Part shown: positions 18,946 to 28,705 of the stretch, one piece after another
Layout of the letters: the number at the start of each line of letters is the position of its first letter
How positions within the stretch are numbered: the first letter of the stretch is position 1
From: Rhizobium mongolense USDA 1844
GTDB lineage: Bacteria; Pseudomonadota; Alphaproteobacteria; Rhizobiales; Rhizobiaceae
DNA: 64,000 nt
Direction: 5' to 3'
Assembly: GCF_000419765.1 (NCBI RefSeq)
Contig: NZ_ATTQ01000002.1
Coordinates: 124,001-188,000 of the forward strand
Notes under the pieces: model-generated
Seen by the model: the letters and a program-made list of their open reading frames with translations, nothing else
Told to the model about the DNA's origin: nothing
Database searches by the model: none
Program-made: the position numbers and the translations under genes

Positions 18946-20093
18946 TGGATGCGGCTGCCAATCCGACGCCCGTCACGCCGGTCAAGCCACCGCGCAAGGG
19001 CCTGCTTTCCCCAACGAACATTCGCCGCTGGCGGAATTTCAAGGCAAACCGGCGCGGCTACTGGTCGTTCTGGCTGTTCATGGCGCTGTTCGTCCTGACG
19101 CTGTTTTCGGAATTCATCGCCAACGACAAGCCGATCATCGCATCCTACAAGGGTGAAATCCTGTTTCCGGTGCTGGTGGATTATCCGGAGGAAAAGTTCG
19201 GCGGCTTCCTGGCGGAAACCGATTACCGCTCGGAGGTGATCGCCGATGAGATTAAAGCCAATGGCTGGATGATCTGGCCGCCGATCCACTATTCATATCG
19301 ATCGGTGAATTCCAACATCCCGCATTCCGCGCCGACGCCGCCGTTCTGGCTGATGAGCAAGGAGGAGCGTTGCTCCGGCTATCCGCAAGGCGTCAACGAC
19401 CCCAATTGCAACTACGGCAATCTCAACTGGCTTGGAACCGACGACCAGGCGCGCGACGTGCTGGCGCGTATCATCTACGGTTTTCGCGTTTCCGTGCTCT
19501 TCGGCCTGGCATTGACCATCTGCTCGGCAATTGTCGGCGTGACGGCCGGCGCCGTGCAAGGTTATTTCGGCGGTTGGACGGACCTGCTTCTGCAGCGCTT
19601 TATCGAGATATGGTCGTCGATGCCTGTGCTCTACATCTTGCTGATCATCGCCGCGATCCTGCCGCCGGGCTTTTTTGTACTGCTCGGCATCATGCTGCTT
19701 TTCTCCTGGGTGGGGTTCGTCGGTGTCGTGCGCGCGGAGTTCCTGCGCGCCCGCAACTTCGAATATGTCCGTGCCGCCCGCGCGCTCGGTGTCAATAACC
19801 GGACGATCATGTGGCGCCATATGCTGCCGAACGCCATGGTGGCGACCCTGACGTTCCTGCCCTTCATCCTGTCCGGCTCGATCACGACGCTCACTTCGCT
19901 CGACTTCCTGGGCTTCGGCATGCCGCCCGGCTCGCCATCGCTCGGCGAGATGATCGCCCAGGGCAAGGCCAATCTTCAGGCGCCATGGCTGGGGCTGGCG
20001 GCCTTCTTCACCATGTCGATCATGCTTTCCTTGCTGATCTTCGTCGGCGAGGCCGTGCGCGACGCGTTTGATCCGAGAAAGACCTTCGCATGA
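18945..20093 (+). CDS. yejE: YejE-like microcin C/peptide ABC transporter permease
   Basis: Second permease of the importer; 382 residues. It has an N-terminal cytoplasmic tail, one membrane helix, a large periplasmic insertion (about residues 60-170) as in E. coli YejE, and then the permease core with the EAA-type loop YVRAARALGVNNRTIMWRHMLPNA. It overlaps yejB by one base and yejF by four (ATGA), showing tight translational coupling. Confidence 0.93.
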   Translation: MDAAANPTPVTPVKPPRKGLLSPTNIRRWRNFKANRRGYWSFWLFMALFVLTLFSEFIANDKPIIASYKGEILFPVLVDYPEEKFGGFLAETDYRSEVIADEIKANGWMIWPPIHYSYRSVNSNIPHSAPTPPFWLMSKEERCSGYPQGVNDPNCNYGNLNWLGTDDQARDVLARIIYGFRVSVLFGLALTICSAIVGVTAGAVQGYFGGWTDLLLQRFIEIWSSMPVLYILLIIAAILPPGFFVLLGIMLLFSWVGFVGVVRAEFLRARNFEYVRAARALGVNNRTIMWRHMLPNAMVATLTFLPFILSGSITTLTSLDFLGFGMPPGSPSLGEMIAQGKANLQAPWLGLAAFFTMSIMLSLLIFVGEAVRDAFDPRKTFA

Positions 20094-21727
20094 GCCAGAT
20101 GCCTGAACCTCTTCTCTCCGTCCGCGATCTTTCCGTCGCCTTCCATCAAAGCGGTGAAACATCGCTGGCTGTCGACTGCATCTCCTTCGACATCAAGAAA
20201 GGCGAGGTCGTCGCGCTGGTCGGCGAATCCGGGTCGGGCAAGTCCGTCTCCGCAAATTCCATCCTGCGGCTTTTGCCTTATCCTGCAGCAAGCCATCCGA
20301 CTGGCGAAATCTTCTTCAAGGGCAAGGATTTGCTCAAGGCATCGGAGAAGGCGCTGCGCGAGGTGCGCGGCAACGACATCACGATGATCTTCCAGGAGCC
20401 GATGACCTCGCTCAATCCGCTTCACACGATCGAGAAGCAGATCGCCGAAATCCTCGATCTGCACCAGGGCGTGACGGGCCAGGCGGCCCGCACGCGGGTG
20501 CTGGAACTCTTGAACCAAGTCGGCATCCGCGAGCCGGAAAAACGGCTGAAAGCCTATCCGCACGAGCTCTCCGGCGGCCAGCGCCAGCGCGTCATGATCG
20601 CGATGGCACTCGCAAACCGGCCCGAACTGCTGATCGCCGACGAGCCGACGACGGCGCTCGATGTCACGGTCCAGGCACAGATATTGGACCTGCTGCGCAA
20701 GCTGAAAGGCGCGCACGGCATGTCGCTGCTCTTCATCACCCATGATCTCGGCATTGTCCGCAAATTCGCTGATCGCGTCTGTGTCATGACCAAAGGCAGG
20801 ATTGTCGAGACGGGCACGGTCGAAGAGGTCTTCAGCAATCCGAAGCATGACTACACGCGCCATCTGCTCGCCGCAGAGCCGCGCGGCGAGCCACCTGTTG
20901 CCGATCCGTCCAAGCCGTTGGTGATGGAGGGCTCCGATATCCGGGTCTGGTTCCCGATCAAGGCCGGATTGATGCGCAGGGTCGTTGACCATGTGAAGGC
21001 CGTCGACGGCATCGATCTCTCGCTGCGCGCCGGCCAGACGCTCGGGGTTGTCGGCGAATCCGGCTCGGGCAAGACGACGCTTGGCCTGGCGCTCACCCGG
21101 CTGATTTCCTCCAAGGGGCGCATCAGTTTCGTCGGCAAGGATATAGCGGACTATTCGTTCACCGAAATGCGGCCGCTGCGCAACCAGCTTCAGGTCGTTT
21201 TCCAGGATCCGTACGGCTCGCTCAGTCCGCGCATGTCGGTCGGCGATATCATCGCGGAAGGGCTGAAAGTGCATGAGCGCTCGCAGTCGCATGAAGAGCG
21301 GGATCAGCGCGTCTGCTGGGCGCTGGAAGAGGTTGGCCTCGACCCGCTGACACGCTGGCGCTATCCGCACGAATTCTCCGGCGGCCAGCGTCAGCGTATC
21401 GCGATTGCCCGCGCCATGGTGCTGAAGCCGCGCTTCGTCATGCTCGACGAGCCGACATCGGCGCTCGACATGAGCGTCCAAGCACAGGTCGTCGATCTGC
21501 TGCGCGACCTGCAGAAGAAGCACGATCTGGCCTACCTCTTCATCAGCCACGACCTGAAGGTCGTCAAGGCGCTCGCCAACGACGTCATCGTCATGCGTTT
21601 TGGCAAGGTGGTGGAGCAGGGGCCGTCGGCAGAGATTTTCCGCGCGCCGAAAGACGACTACACCAAGGCGCTGATGGCAGCCGCTTTCAATATCGAGGCA
21701 GTGCCCACGCCTGCCGTCCAGCAGTAA
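20090..21727 (+). CDS. yejF: YejF-like ABC transporter ATP-binding protein with two nucleotide-binding domains
   Basis: Fused ATPase driving the Yej importer, 545 residues. Both halves are complete: first Walker [10 protein letters not shown] with [12 protein letters not shown] and [12 protein letters not shown]; second GESGSGKTT with [14 protein letters not shown] and [12 protein letters not shown]. Each half carries the C-terminal oligopeptide-transporter extension. It is the last transporter gene; a reductase gene begins 9 nt later. Confidence 0.94.
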   Translation: MSQMPEPLLSVRDLSVAFHQSGETSLAVDCISFDIKKGEVVALVGESGSGKSVSANSILRLLPYPAASHPTGEIFFKGKDLLKASEKALREVRGNDITMIFQEPMTSLNPLHTIEKQIAEILDLHQGVTGQAARTRVLELLNQVGIREPEKRLKAYPHELSGGQRQRVMIAMALANRPELLIADEPTTALDVTVQAQILDLLRKLKGAHGMSLLFITHDLGIVRKFADRVCVMTKGRIVETGTVEEVFSNPKHDYTRHLLAAEPRGEPPVADPSKPLVMEGSDIRVWFPIKAGLMRRVVDHVKAVDGIDLSLRAGQTLGVVGESGSGKTTLGLALTRLISSKGRISFVGKDIADYSFTEMRPLRNQLQVVFQDPYGSLSPRMSVGDIIAEGLKVHERSQSHEERDQRVCWALEEVGLDPLTRWRYPHEFSGGQRQRIAIARAMVLKPRFVMLDEPTSALDMSVQAQVVDLLRDLQKKHDLAYLFISHDLKVVKALANDVIVMRFGKVVEQGPSAEIFRAPKDDYTKALMAAAFNIEAVPTPAVQQ

Positions 21728-21736
21728 AAAAAGATC

Positions 21737-22696
21737 ATGCCCGCAAGACCTCCTGTTCTCATCGATTTGAAGTTCAACCCCGAAGGCATCGCCCGTATTC
21801 TGAAAACTGCCTTTCCGGATCGCGGCAGCATCAATCTTGCCGATCCGGCGGCCAAAAACCGCGATTTGAGCGCAATCGACTATGCGTTGCTGTGGAAACC
21901 GGATGTCGACCTGTTCGGACGCGCACCGAACTTGAAGGTCATCTTCTCGGGCGGTGCCGGCGTCGATAGCTTCATGAACCTTTCGGGGTTGCCGGACGTG
22001 CCGATCGTTCGCTTCGTCGACAGCAGCCTGACCGTGCGCATGAGCGAATGGGTGGTGCTGCAGTGCCTGATGCACCTGCGCCAGCAGCGCGAGCATGACC
22101 GGCATCAGCGCGATCGGATCTGGAGCCAGATGGCACCGCCGGAAGCTGCGGAAATCACCGTTGGCGTTATGGGGCTTGGGGTATTGGGGCAGGATGCCGT
22201 TCGCAAGCTGAAGGTCATGGGCTTCAACGTCATTGGCTGGTCGCGAAACCGCAAAAGGCTTGATGGGATCGAAACCTTCGACGCGAGCGAACTCGATACC
22301 TTCCTGTCGAAGACCGATTTCCTCGTCGGCCTGCTGCCGCTAACGCCGGAAACGACGGGTCTTTATGATGCGCGGCTGTTTGCAAAGCTCCGTCGGGGCG
22401 GCGCACTCGGAAAGCCGGTCTTCATCAATGCCGGCCGTGGCAGGAGCCAGGTGCAACGCGACATCGTTGCGGCGATTGAAAGCGGTGTACTCGGCGGCGC
22501 ATCGCTCGATGTATTCGAGGTCGAGCCGCTCCCGGCGGACGATCCGCTCTGGGGTTTGGAGTGTGTCTTCATAACCCCGCATGATGCCGCAATCTCCGAA
22601 GAGAATGCGCTCTTCCGCTATGTCGAGGCACAGATTGCCCGCTACGAGCGCGGTGAGCCGCTGGAGTTCGTGGTGGACCGGAAGGCAGGCTACTAA
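21737..22696 (+). CDS. GhrA-like glyoxylate/hydroxypyruvate reductase
   Basis: D-2-hydroxyacid dehydrogenase of the GhrA group (319 residues), expected to reduce glyoxylate or hydroxypyruvate with NAD(P)H. Seen: substrate loop FSGGAGVDSF, Rossmann motif VMGLGVLGQDAV, catalytic Arg in NAGRGRSQV, Glu in DVFEVEPLP and His in FITPHDAA. The C-terminus VDRKAGY matches the GhrA ending VDRxxGY. It lies 9 nt after yejF and is probably co-transcribed, though no functional link is evident. Confidence 0.85.
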   Translation: MPARPPVLIDLKFNPEGIARILKTAFPDRGSINLADPAAKNRDLSAIDYALLWKPDVDLFGRAPNLKVIFSGGAGVDSFMNLSGLPDVPIVRFVDSSLTVRMSEWVVLQCLMHLRQQREHDRHQRDRIWSQMAPPEAAEITVGVMGLGVLGQDAVRKLKVMGFNVIGWSRNRKRLDGIETFDASELDTFLSKTDFLVGLLPLTPETTGLYDARLFAKLRRGGALGKPVFINAGRGRSQVQRDIVAAIESGVLGGASLDVFEVEPLPADDPLWGLECVFITPHDAAISEENALFRYVEAQIARYERGEPLEFVVDRKAGY

Positions 22697-22793
22697 GGCG
22701 GGGTGGAACCATGCCGCCGCGTATCCGTTGCTCCTAACGACAGTTCTGAGACGGGCCGGCATACGGCCCGCGAGACATCGAAGGGAGACGAAG

Positions 22794-23162
22794 ATGGCTC
22801 ATCAGATGGAAAAGCGCTGGGAAAACGCCGATGGAAAGCGGCATGCCGAAGAGCAGATCTCTGCGGTGAAGGCGAAGCAGGGCCGCACCGGTGCCCGCGT
22901 CCTGATGGTTCTGGTCGTTGCGCTCATTCTTGCATTCGTTGTTTGGATACCGGTCGAGATCTGGGGCAACCGCGAAGCCGATGAAGTAGCGCCACAGCAG
23001 CCCGGTCAGGAAATGCAGTCCCAGTCGCCGGCACCGGCTGCGCCGCCAACCACGCAGAATGGCGGTGCGGTCCCCACGGAGACGCCGAACACGCAGCCGC
23101 CGGCACCGAACGCTGAGCCCGTGACGCCTGCCACATCAGCGCCGTCTCAGCCGGCGCAATAG
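22794..23162 (+). CDS. Small single-pass membrane protein with Pro/Gln-rich tail, unknown function
   Basis: 122 residues, no family recognised. The start is set by AGGGAGA 5-10 nt upstream. A charged N-terminus (~1-35) precedes one membrane helix (VLMVLVVALILAFVVWIPVEIW), and the remaining ~65 residues are low-complexity Pro, Gln, Ala and Thr, presumably periplasmic. A strong terminator follows 29 nt after the stop, so it ends the yej-ghrA transcription unit or forms its own. Confidence 0.75.
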   Translation: MAHQMEKRWENADGKRHAEEQISAVKAKQGRTGARVLMVLVVALILAFVVWIPVEIWGNREADEVAPQQPGQEMQSQSPAPAAPPTTQNGGAVPTETPNTQPPAPNAEPVTPATSAPSQPAQ

Positions 23163-23191
23163 GCTTGAGTCCAAGGCGATCATCGAACGAG

Positions 23192-23225
23192 GCCCTGCCG
23201 CCTTGCGGCGGCGGGGCTTTTATTT
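23192..23225 (+). terminator. Rho-independent terminator after the small membrane protein gene
   Basis: An 11-bp GC-rich stem (23192-23202 with 23207-23217, one T-G wobble) and a TTGC tetraloop are followed by TTTTATTT. It separates the upstream unit from pncB. Confidence 0.88.
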
Positions 23226-23327
23226 GCGCTGGACATTACCCGCTGATTTTTCGATAAGAAGGCGCACGAGCCGGTCGTCGTGTGCTGGCCTTTTGCGGCA
23301 CCCGACCGGATCGGGACGGGATGGAGC

Positions 23328-24632
23328 ATGGCCAAGACAGATATTGCAAGGCGCGTTTACAATCACGCCTGGAAGCTTGATCCCATCGTCCGTAGCCTCA
23401 TTGATACGGATTTCTACAAGCTTCTGATGCTGCAAATGATCTGGAAGCTTTATCCGGATGTCAGCACCACATTCACGCTTATCAACCGCACCAAGCGCGT
23501 CCGTCTCGCCGAGGAGATTGACGAGGGGGAACTGCGCGCTCAGCTCGATCATGCCCGCACGCTGCGGCTCTCCAAGAAGGAGATGATCTGGCTCGCCGGT
23601 AACAGTTTCTATGGCCGCGCGCAGATTTTCGAGCCGGAGTTCCTCGCCTGGCTTTCTCATTTCCAGCTGCCTGAATACGAGCTGTCAAAGAAGGACGGCC
23701 AGTACGTGCTCGATTTCCATGGCTCGTGGAAAGAGACGACGATGTGGGAAATCCCGGCGCTTGCCATTATCAACGAGATGCGCTCGCGCTCGGCGATGAA
23801 GGCGCTCGGACCCTTCACGCTTGATGTGCTTTATGCGCGTGCCAAAGCCAAGATGTGGGCAAAGGTAGAGCGGCTGCGCGAATTGCCTGGCCTGCGTATC
23901 TCCGATTTCGGCACTCGCCGCCGCCACAGCTTTCTGTGGCAACGCTGGTGCGTTGAGGCGCTGAAGGAAGGTATCGGACCGGCTTTCACGGGCACAAGCA
24001 ATGTACTGCTCGCTATGGATTCCGATTTGGAAGCGGTAGGAACGAACGCCCACGAGCTGCCGATGGTGGCCGCTGCGCTTGCCGACACCGACGACGAGTT
24101 GCGCAACGCGCCCTACAAGATCCTGCGAGATTGGAACAGGCTCTACGGCGGCAACCTGCTGATCGTCCTGCCGGATGCCTTCGGCACCGCGGCCTTTCTG
24201 CGCGACGCGCCCGAGTGGGTCGCTGATTGGACCGGCTTCCGCCCGGACAGTGCGCCGCCGATCGAGGGCGGCGAGAAGATCATTGATTGGTGGAAGAAAA
24301 TGAGCCGCGATCCGCGCCAGAAGCTGCTGATTTTCTCGGATGGACTCGATGTTGACGCGATCATCGATACCTACAAGCATTTCGAGGGCCGTGTTCGCAT
24401 GAGCTTCGGCTGGGGCACCAACCTGACCAACGATTTTGCGGGCTGCGCGCCGACCGAAATTTCCGGCCTCAACCCAATCTCGATCGTCTGCAAGGTCAGC
24501 GAGGCAAACGGCCGCCCAGCGGTCAAGCTCTCGGACAATCCTCATAAGGCAACCGGAGACCCGGCAGAGGTCGAGCGTTACCTCAAATTCTTCGGCGCGG
24601 AGGACCGCACTGAGCAGACGGTTCTCGTCTGA
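23328..24632 (+). CDS. pncB: Nicotinate phosphoribosyltransferase
   Basis: First enzyme of the Preiss-Handler NAD salvage route: nicotinate plus PRPP and ATP give nicotinate mononucleotide. 434 residues; the N-terminus [17 protein letters not shown] and the motifs GTRRRHSF and GTSNVLLA are typical, with the regulatory/active-site histidine in the GTRRRHSF stretch. The start at 23328 is preferred over an ATG 7 nt upstream, which is out of frame. It ends 6 nt from the convergent DUF72 gene. Confidence 0.95.
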   Translation: MAKTDIARRVYNHAWKLDPIVRSLIDTDFYKLLMLQMIWKLYPDVSTTFTLINRTKRVRLAEEIDEGELRAQLDHARTLRLSKKEMIWLAGNSFYGRAQIFEPEFLAWLSHFQLPEYELSKKDGQYVLDFHGSWKETTMWEIPALAIINEMRSRSAMKALGPFTLDVLYARAKAKMWAKVERLRELPGLRISDFGTRRRHSFLWQRWCVEALKEGIGPAFTGTSNVLLAMDSDLEAVGTNAHELPMVAAALADTDDELRNAPYKILRDWNRLYGGNLLIVLPDAFGTAAFLRDAPEWVADWTGFRPDSAPPIEGGEKIIDWWKKMSRDPRQKLLIFSDGLDVDAIIDTYKHFEGRVRMSFGWGTNLTNDFAGCAPTEISGLNPISIVCKVSEANGRPAVKLSDNPHKATGDPAEVERYLKFFGAEDRTEQTVLV

Positions 24633-24638
24633 TACAGG

Positions 24639-25610
24639 TTACGGGGAGGGCCAGTGCGGCCTCGCCTCCTCCTTTTCGCTCCGCCGGCTTTTTCTGCGTG
24701 ATTTTGTGGACATGGCAGCCTCCGCAAATGGCGTGGCAACGCCAAGCCTCTCGGCAAGCGAGCGTGCATCCGCTGGCGCGCGCACCTTCACGTCATTGTC
24801 GAAATAGACGAAGACGTCACGGCCTTTGGTTGAGGCCTTGAGCGGCGGCAGTACGCGATTGGCATCTTCCGGTTCGTGTCCGCGCGCCCATGCCGCGATA
24901 CGTTTGGCCCAGACATCGAGCGTCGCATCGTCGTATCCGCTGACATAAAGCTCCTCGGATCCGTGAAGACGGCAATAGATGAAGTCGGCAGTGACATCCA
25001 TCAGAAGCGGCCACTGGACCGTGTCGGCGCAGACGAGCCCCACGTGATGTTCACGCAGCAGTTCAATGAATTCCTTGGCGCAGAAACTGTCGTGGCGAAT
25101 TTCCAGCGCGTGACGAAGCGGCTGCTGCACATCGCTTTCCAGCCAGTCACGGCCGTTCAGCCGGTCATCGTGCCGCTTTGCAAGCTTTGCCGCGTCATCC
25201 AGATCTTTCGGTAGCATTGCCAGAAATCGCGCGAAAAGTTTTGCGTCGAATTTCATCGTCGGCGGAAACTGCCAAAGAATGGGGCCGAGCTTTGGCCCTA
25301 GCCGCAGGAGGCCGGACGCCATGAAATTGGCAAGCGGCGTCTCGACATCGCGAAGCCGCTTCAAATGCGTGATGTAGCGTGAACCTTTAACGGCGAAGAC
25401 AAAGCCGTCCGGTGTCGCCTCCCGCCAGCGCGCGAAGGCGTCAGGCTTTTGCAATCCGTAAAACGTGCCGTTGATTTCAATGGAGGCAAAACTGCGCGCG
25501 GCAAAATGCAATTCGTGCTTCTGCGGCAGGCCCTCAGGATAAAATACTCCGCGCCACGGCGCATAGGTCCAGCCGGATATGCCGATACGAATGGTGCCGT
25601 TCCTTGCCAT
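24639..25610 (-). CDS. DUF72 domain protein (YecE-like)
   Basis: TIM-barrel-like protein of the DUF72/COG1801 family, function unknown, 323 residues. The N-terminus IRIGISGWTYAPWRGVFYPEGLPQ and the motifs EINGTFYGLQ, FVFAVKGSRYITH, ILWQFPP and YVYFDND-like VYFDNDV are the conserved blocks. ATG 25610 is chosen over an in-frame TTG three codons upstream. The C-terminal ~25 residues are basic (STKSRRKSRRSEKEE). Confidence 0.88.
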   Translation of the reverse strand: MARNGTIRIGISGWTYAPWRGVFYPEGLPQKHELHFAARSFASIEINGTFYGLQKPDAFARWREATPDGFVFAVKGSRYITHLKRLRDVETPLANFMASGLLRLGPKLGPILWQFPPTMKFDAKLFARFLAMLPKDLDDAAKLAKRHDDRLNGRDWLESDVQQPLRHALEIRHDSFCAKEFIELLREHHVGLVCADTVQWPLLMDVTADFIYCRLHGSEELYVSGYDDATLDVWAKRIAAWARGHEPEDANRVLPPLKASTKGRDVFVYFDNDVKVRAPADARSLAERLGVATPFAEAAMSTKSRRKSRRSEKEEARPHWPSP

Positions 25611-25664
25611 GAAAGACAAACTGACCGCGCGGCCGCTTGTTCCCCCGCCGCGTCGGTCAGATAT

Positions 25665-25856
25665 TCAGGCTTGCGGTTTTCGCTTTTCTTCAGCTTCGCG
25701 GATGGCGTCTTCGTGGTACCAGGTATCGAAGGCGGCGGCGCAGACATCGGGATCGATGTCGAGCGCCTGGCGGGCACCAAAGCGTTCGTCCGACCTGCGG
25801 AATTTTATTGGGAACTGATAGATCTTCGCGGTTTCGCGATGGACATTTGCTGGCAT
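25665..25856 (-). CDS. gstI: DUF2735-type small protein, GstI-like inhibitor of glnII expression
   Basis: 63-residue protein starting MPANVHRETAKIYQFP; GGAAGG lies 7 nt before the chosen ATG. In Rhizobium leguminosarum a 63-residue protein, GstI, is encoded divergently upstream of glnII and blocks glnII translation. The size, position and divergent orientation here match that gene. The AKIYQFP motif marks DUF2735. The equation with GstI comes from remembered literature and context, not from an alignment. Confidence 0.8.
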   Translation of the reverse strand: MPANVHRETAKIYQFPIKFRRSDERFGARQALDIDPDVCAAAFDTWYHEDAIREAEEKRKPQA

Positions 25857-25913
25857 CGAATTGCCTTCCATTATCTTCGCATACCGGTTGCCCGGGTATT
25901 CATAGTAGCAGAG

Positions 25914-25930
25914 TGCACATCATTTGCGCA
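25914..25930. promoter_or_regulatory. NtrC-binding-site candidate
   Basis: TGCACATCATTTGCGCA has the 17-bp layout of the NtrC consensus TGCAC-N7-GTGCA, with one mismatch in the right arm. It lies in the gstI-glnII intergenic region, about 250 bp upstream of the glnII sigma-54 promoter, a normal enhancer distance. Binding is inferred. Confidence 0.45.
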
Positions 25931-26161
25931 AATCGCCTAAAAAAACGCCAATAACTGTGGGATTCATAAGCATTTGATAAAACGAATAAAATGCCCCGCA
26001 ATGCCTGCATCTTTTTGAGGCGTTAGGTGTAGATCAAAAAAACGTCCTGCGCGCCGATGAGTTCCATGGCCCTAAACCCTCGCTTTCGTTGAAAGTTGAC
26101 GATTGTCTGAAGGTTGATTCTCGCCGCGCGTCTCATGGCAGCCCGTATGCCTACTCGAAAC

Positions 26162-26177
26162 TGGCACGCCACGTGCT
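26162..26177 (+). promoter_or_regulatory. Sigma-54 (-24/-12) promoter of glnII
   Basis: TGGCAC-N5-GTGCT fits the sigma-54 consensus TGGCAC-N5-TTGCW, with the invariant GG (26163-26164) and GC (26175-26176) exactly 10 bp apart. Transcription would start near 26188, leaving a leader of about 77 nt. glnII of rhizobia is known to be NtrC/sigma-54 dependent. Of the rest of the 25857-26264 spacer I can assign only the NtrC-like site. Confidence 0.8.
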
Positions 26178-26264
26178 TGGTATCTGGCATCCGGTGGTGA
26201 TCAAGCACGCGCTTAGCGGTCGCTTCGGAATTTGCTCACACCCTTACGTTTGAGAGACTGGCCA

Positions 26265-27305
26265 ATGACAAAGTATAAGCTCGAGTACATCTGGCTCGAC
26301 GGTTACACACCGACGCCGAACCTGCGCGGCAAAACGCAGATTAAGGAATTTGACGCATTTCCTGCTCTTGAGCAGCTTCCGCTCTGGGGCTTTGATGGTT
26401 CCTCCACGATGCAGGCCGAAGGCCGCAGCTCCGATTGCGTGCTGAAGCCTGTTGCCGTCTACCCGGACCCGGCTCGTACCAACGGCGCTCTCGTCATGTG
26501 CGAAGTCATGATGCCCGATGGCGTCACTCCGCATCCGTCGAACAGCCGCGCAACCATCCTTGATGATGAAGACGCCTGGTTCGGCTTTGAGCAGGAATAC
26601 TTCTTCTACGAAAATGGCCGTCCGCTCGGCTTCCCGGAGCAGGGTTACCCGGCTCCACAGGGCCCGTACTACACCGGTGTCGGCTACAAGAACGTCGGCA
26701 GCGTTGCTCGCGAAATCGTTGAAGAGCATCTCGACCTCTGCTTGGCTGCTGGCATCAACCACGAAGGCATCAATGCCGAAGTGGCCAAGGGCCAGTGGGA
26801 ATTCCAGATCTTTGGCAAGGGCTCCAAGCGCGCCGCCGACCAGATCTGGATGGCTCGCTACCTGCTTCTCCGCCTCTGCGAAAAGTACGGCATCGACATC
26901 GAGTTCCACTGCAAGCCGCTCGGCGACACGGACTGGAACGGCTCGGGCATGCATTGCAACTTCTCGACCAAGTTTATGCGCGAAGTCGGCGGCAAGGCCT
27001 ACTTCGAAGCGCTCATGGCGCAGTTTGACAAGAACCTGCAGGCTCACATCGACGTCTACGGCCCGGACAACCATCTGCGCCTGACCGGCAAGCACGAAAC
27101 GGCCCCGTGGAACAAGTTCAGCTATGGCGTTGCCGACCGCGGCGCATCGATCCGCGTTCCGCACTCCTTCGTCAAGAACGACTACAAGGGCTATCTGGAA
27201 GATCGCCGCCCGAACTCGCAGGGCTGCCCCTACCAGATCGCTTCGCAGGTCCTGAAGACGATATCGGAAGTCCCGACCTCCGGCTTCGCTTCGGCTGCTG
27301 CCTAA
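26265..27305 (+). CDS. glnII: Glutamine synthetase II
   Basis: Eukaryote-type (GS-II) glutamine synthetase, making glutamine from glutamate, ammonia and ATP; octameric or decameric and not regulated by adenylylation. The start at 26265 gives MTKYKLEYIWLDGY, the standard N-terminus, and 346 residues. Active-site blocks include WGFDGSST, GFEQEYFF, GMHCNFSTK and the C-terminal RPNSQGCPY. Control is predicted at transcription (sigma-54/NtrC) and translation (GstI). A strong terminator follows. Confidence 0.97.
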   Translation: MTKYKLEYIWLDGYTPTPNLRGKTQIKEFDAFPALEQLPLWGFDGSSTMQAEGRSSDCVLKPVAVYPDPARTNGALVMCEVMMPDGVTPHPSNSRATILDDEDAWFGFEQEYFFYENGRPLGFPEQGYPAPQGPYYTGVGYKNVGSVAREIVEEHLDLCLAAGINHEGINAEVAKGQWEFQIFGKGSKRAADQIWMARYLLLRLCEKYGIDIEFHCKPLGDTDWNGSGMHCNFSTKFMREVGGKAYFEALMAQFDKNLQAHIDVYGPDNHLRLTGKHETAPWNKFSYGVADRGASIRVPHSFVKNDYKGYLEDRRPNSQGCPYQIASQVLKTISEVPTSGFASAAA

Positions 27306-27328
27306 GCCTCAGGCTTTCCTCCCAAGGG

Positions 27329-27358
27329 CGCCGGTTGCTCCGCAACCGGCGTTTTTTA
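27329..27358 (+). terminator. Rho-independent terminator of glnII
   Basis: A perfect 10-bp stem (CGCCGGTTGC/GCAACCGGCG) with a 3-nt loop is followed by six T residues, 23 nt after the glnII stop. Confidence 0.93.
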
Positions 27359-27420
27359 TTTGCCGAAGCGTGTCCAAGGAAAACATTCCTTCACGCCGTC
27401 GGTCGCGCTATAGTCGCAGC

Positions 27421-28662
27421 ATGGCACAAAGAGCAGGCAGCGCCGATCTTCCATTGCATGGCGGCAGAGTTCCGAAGTGGCTCGGCGAGCGGATGACGAA
27501 GCTCGGCGCCGTGATCACCGAAGCAGTCGTGCACCATTATGGCCGGGATGAACTGCTCCGGCGCCTCGCGCATCCCTTTTGGTTCCAGTCGTTCGGTGCC
27601 GTGATGGGCATGGATTGGCATTCGTCAGGCATAACCACCAGCGTGCTCGGCGCCCTCAAGCGCGGGCTTACTCCGCTTTCAAGCGAGCTTGGCCTGCATG
27701 TCTGCGGTGGCCGCGGTTCGCATTCCCGCAAGACGCCGGACGAACTCGTTGCGATCGGTGACCGCGTTGGTTTCGACGGCGGAGCGCTCGCGACTGCAAG
27801 CAGGCTTGTGGCGAAAGTCGATAGCGCCGCCGTTCAGGATGGCTTTGATCTCTATCTCCATGGCTTCATCGTCACGGATGACGGCAAATGGGTCGTGGTG
27901 CAGCAAGGCATGAATGGCGACAAGCGTCAGGCCCGGCGTTATCACTGGCTCTCGGAAGGTCTCGAGAGCTTCGTCAATTCGCCGCACACGGCAATCGAGG
28001 GCCGCAGCCAGGGTAGTATCATCAATCTGGCCGACAGGCGTGCTGAGCGTTCGCGCACCGGGCAGCTTGATCTTCTAGCAACGCTCGGTCCGGATCGTAT
28101 TTTGCGCGAAGCGGCAGCTCTGGCACTCGATATCGCAAAGCCCGCGCCGCAGCCCGACCAGCCGCTTCTGCCGCATCTCATCATGCCCGCCCATCACGAC
28201 GTTCGCGAAAAGGACGTCAACATGAAGCGCCTGCACGGCAATCTTGCAGCCGCCGCCGACCGCGGACCGGAGGATTTTGAGCAGCTTCTGCTCGTGCGCG
28301 GGGTCGGAGCCCGAACGGTACAGGCGCTGGCGATGGTTGCCGAAGTGGTTCATGGTGCGCCCTGCCGCTTTTCCGATCCCGCGCGTTTCTCGCTTGCCCA
28401 CGGCGGCAAGGACCGGCATCCCTTTCCCGTCCCGCTGAAAGTCTATGATGAGACGATCAAGGTGATGAAGTCGGCCGTGCAGAAGGGCAGGCTCGGCCGC
28501 GAGGAGGAACTGCAGGCGCTGAAACGTCTCGACGACCAGTCCCGCCAGCTCGAACGATATGTCACAGGTCCAGACCTCAAGGAGATCGTCGCCGGCGAAT
28601 TCCGAAACTCACCCGACTGGGGCGGCAGAAGCGTCTTCGGCTGGGAGGAAGATTCGCTTTGA
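27421..28662 (+). CDS. DUF763 domain protein
   Basis: Conserved protein of unknown function (DUF763), 413 residues. The start at 27421 places the family N-terminus (…[14 protein letters not shown]) near residue 8. Further blocks are [17 protein letters not shown] and [20 protein letters not shown] segment around [24 protein letters not shown] reads like a helix-hairpin-helix, which would point to nucleic-acid binding; this is my inference. It stands alone between the glnII terminator and the tRNA gene. Confidence 0.85.
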   Translation: MAQRAGSADLPLHGGRVPKWLGERMTKLGAVITEAVVHHYGRDELLRRLAHPFWFQSFGAVMGMDWHSSGITTSVLGALKRGLTPLSSELGLHVCGGRGSHSRKTPDELVAIGDRVGFDGGALATASRLVAKVDSAAVQDGFDLYLHGFIVTDDGKWVVVQQGMNGDKRQARRYHWLSEGLESFVNSPHTAIEGRSQGSIINLADRRAERSRTGQLDLLATLGPDRILREAAALALDIAKPAPQPDQPLLPHLIMPAHHDVREKDVNMKRLHGNLAAAADRGPEDFEQLLLVRGVGARTVQALAMVAEVVHGAPCRFSDPARFSLAHGGKDRHPFPVPLKVYDETIKVMKSAVQKGRLGREEELQALKRLDDQSRQLERYVTGPDLKEIVAGEFRNSPDWGGRSVFGWEEDSL

Positions 28663-28705
28663 GGCGCGCTCTCTACAATAGGAAATCTTTGATTTTATTA
28701 AGAAA

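Noticed and set aside
19976..22105. Very long (709-codon) minus-strand frame opposite yejF and the reductase
   Set aside because: It is the mirror of GC-rich yejF codons, rich in His, Arg, Asp and Gln, and conflicts with strongly supported plus-strand genes.
25879..25892. Possible sigma-54 promoter for gstI on the minus strand (GG-N10-GC spacing)
   Set aside because: Only the GG and GC spacing fits; flanking bases match poorly and the start site would fall within the ribosome-binding region.
26023..26208. 61-codon minus-strand frame between gstI and glnII
   Set aside because: It runs through the glnII sigma-54 promoter and has no coding character.
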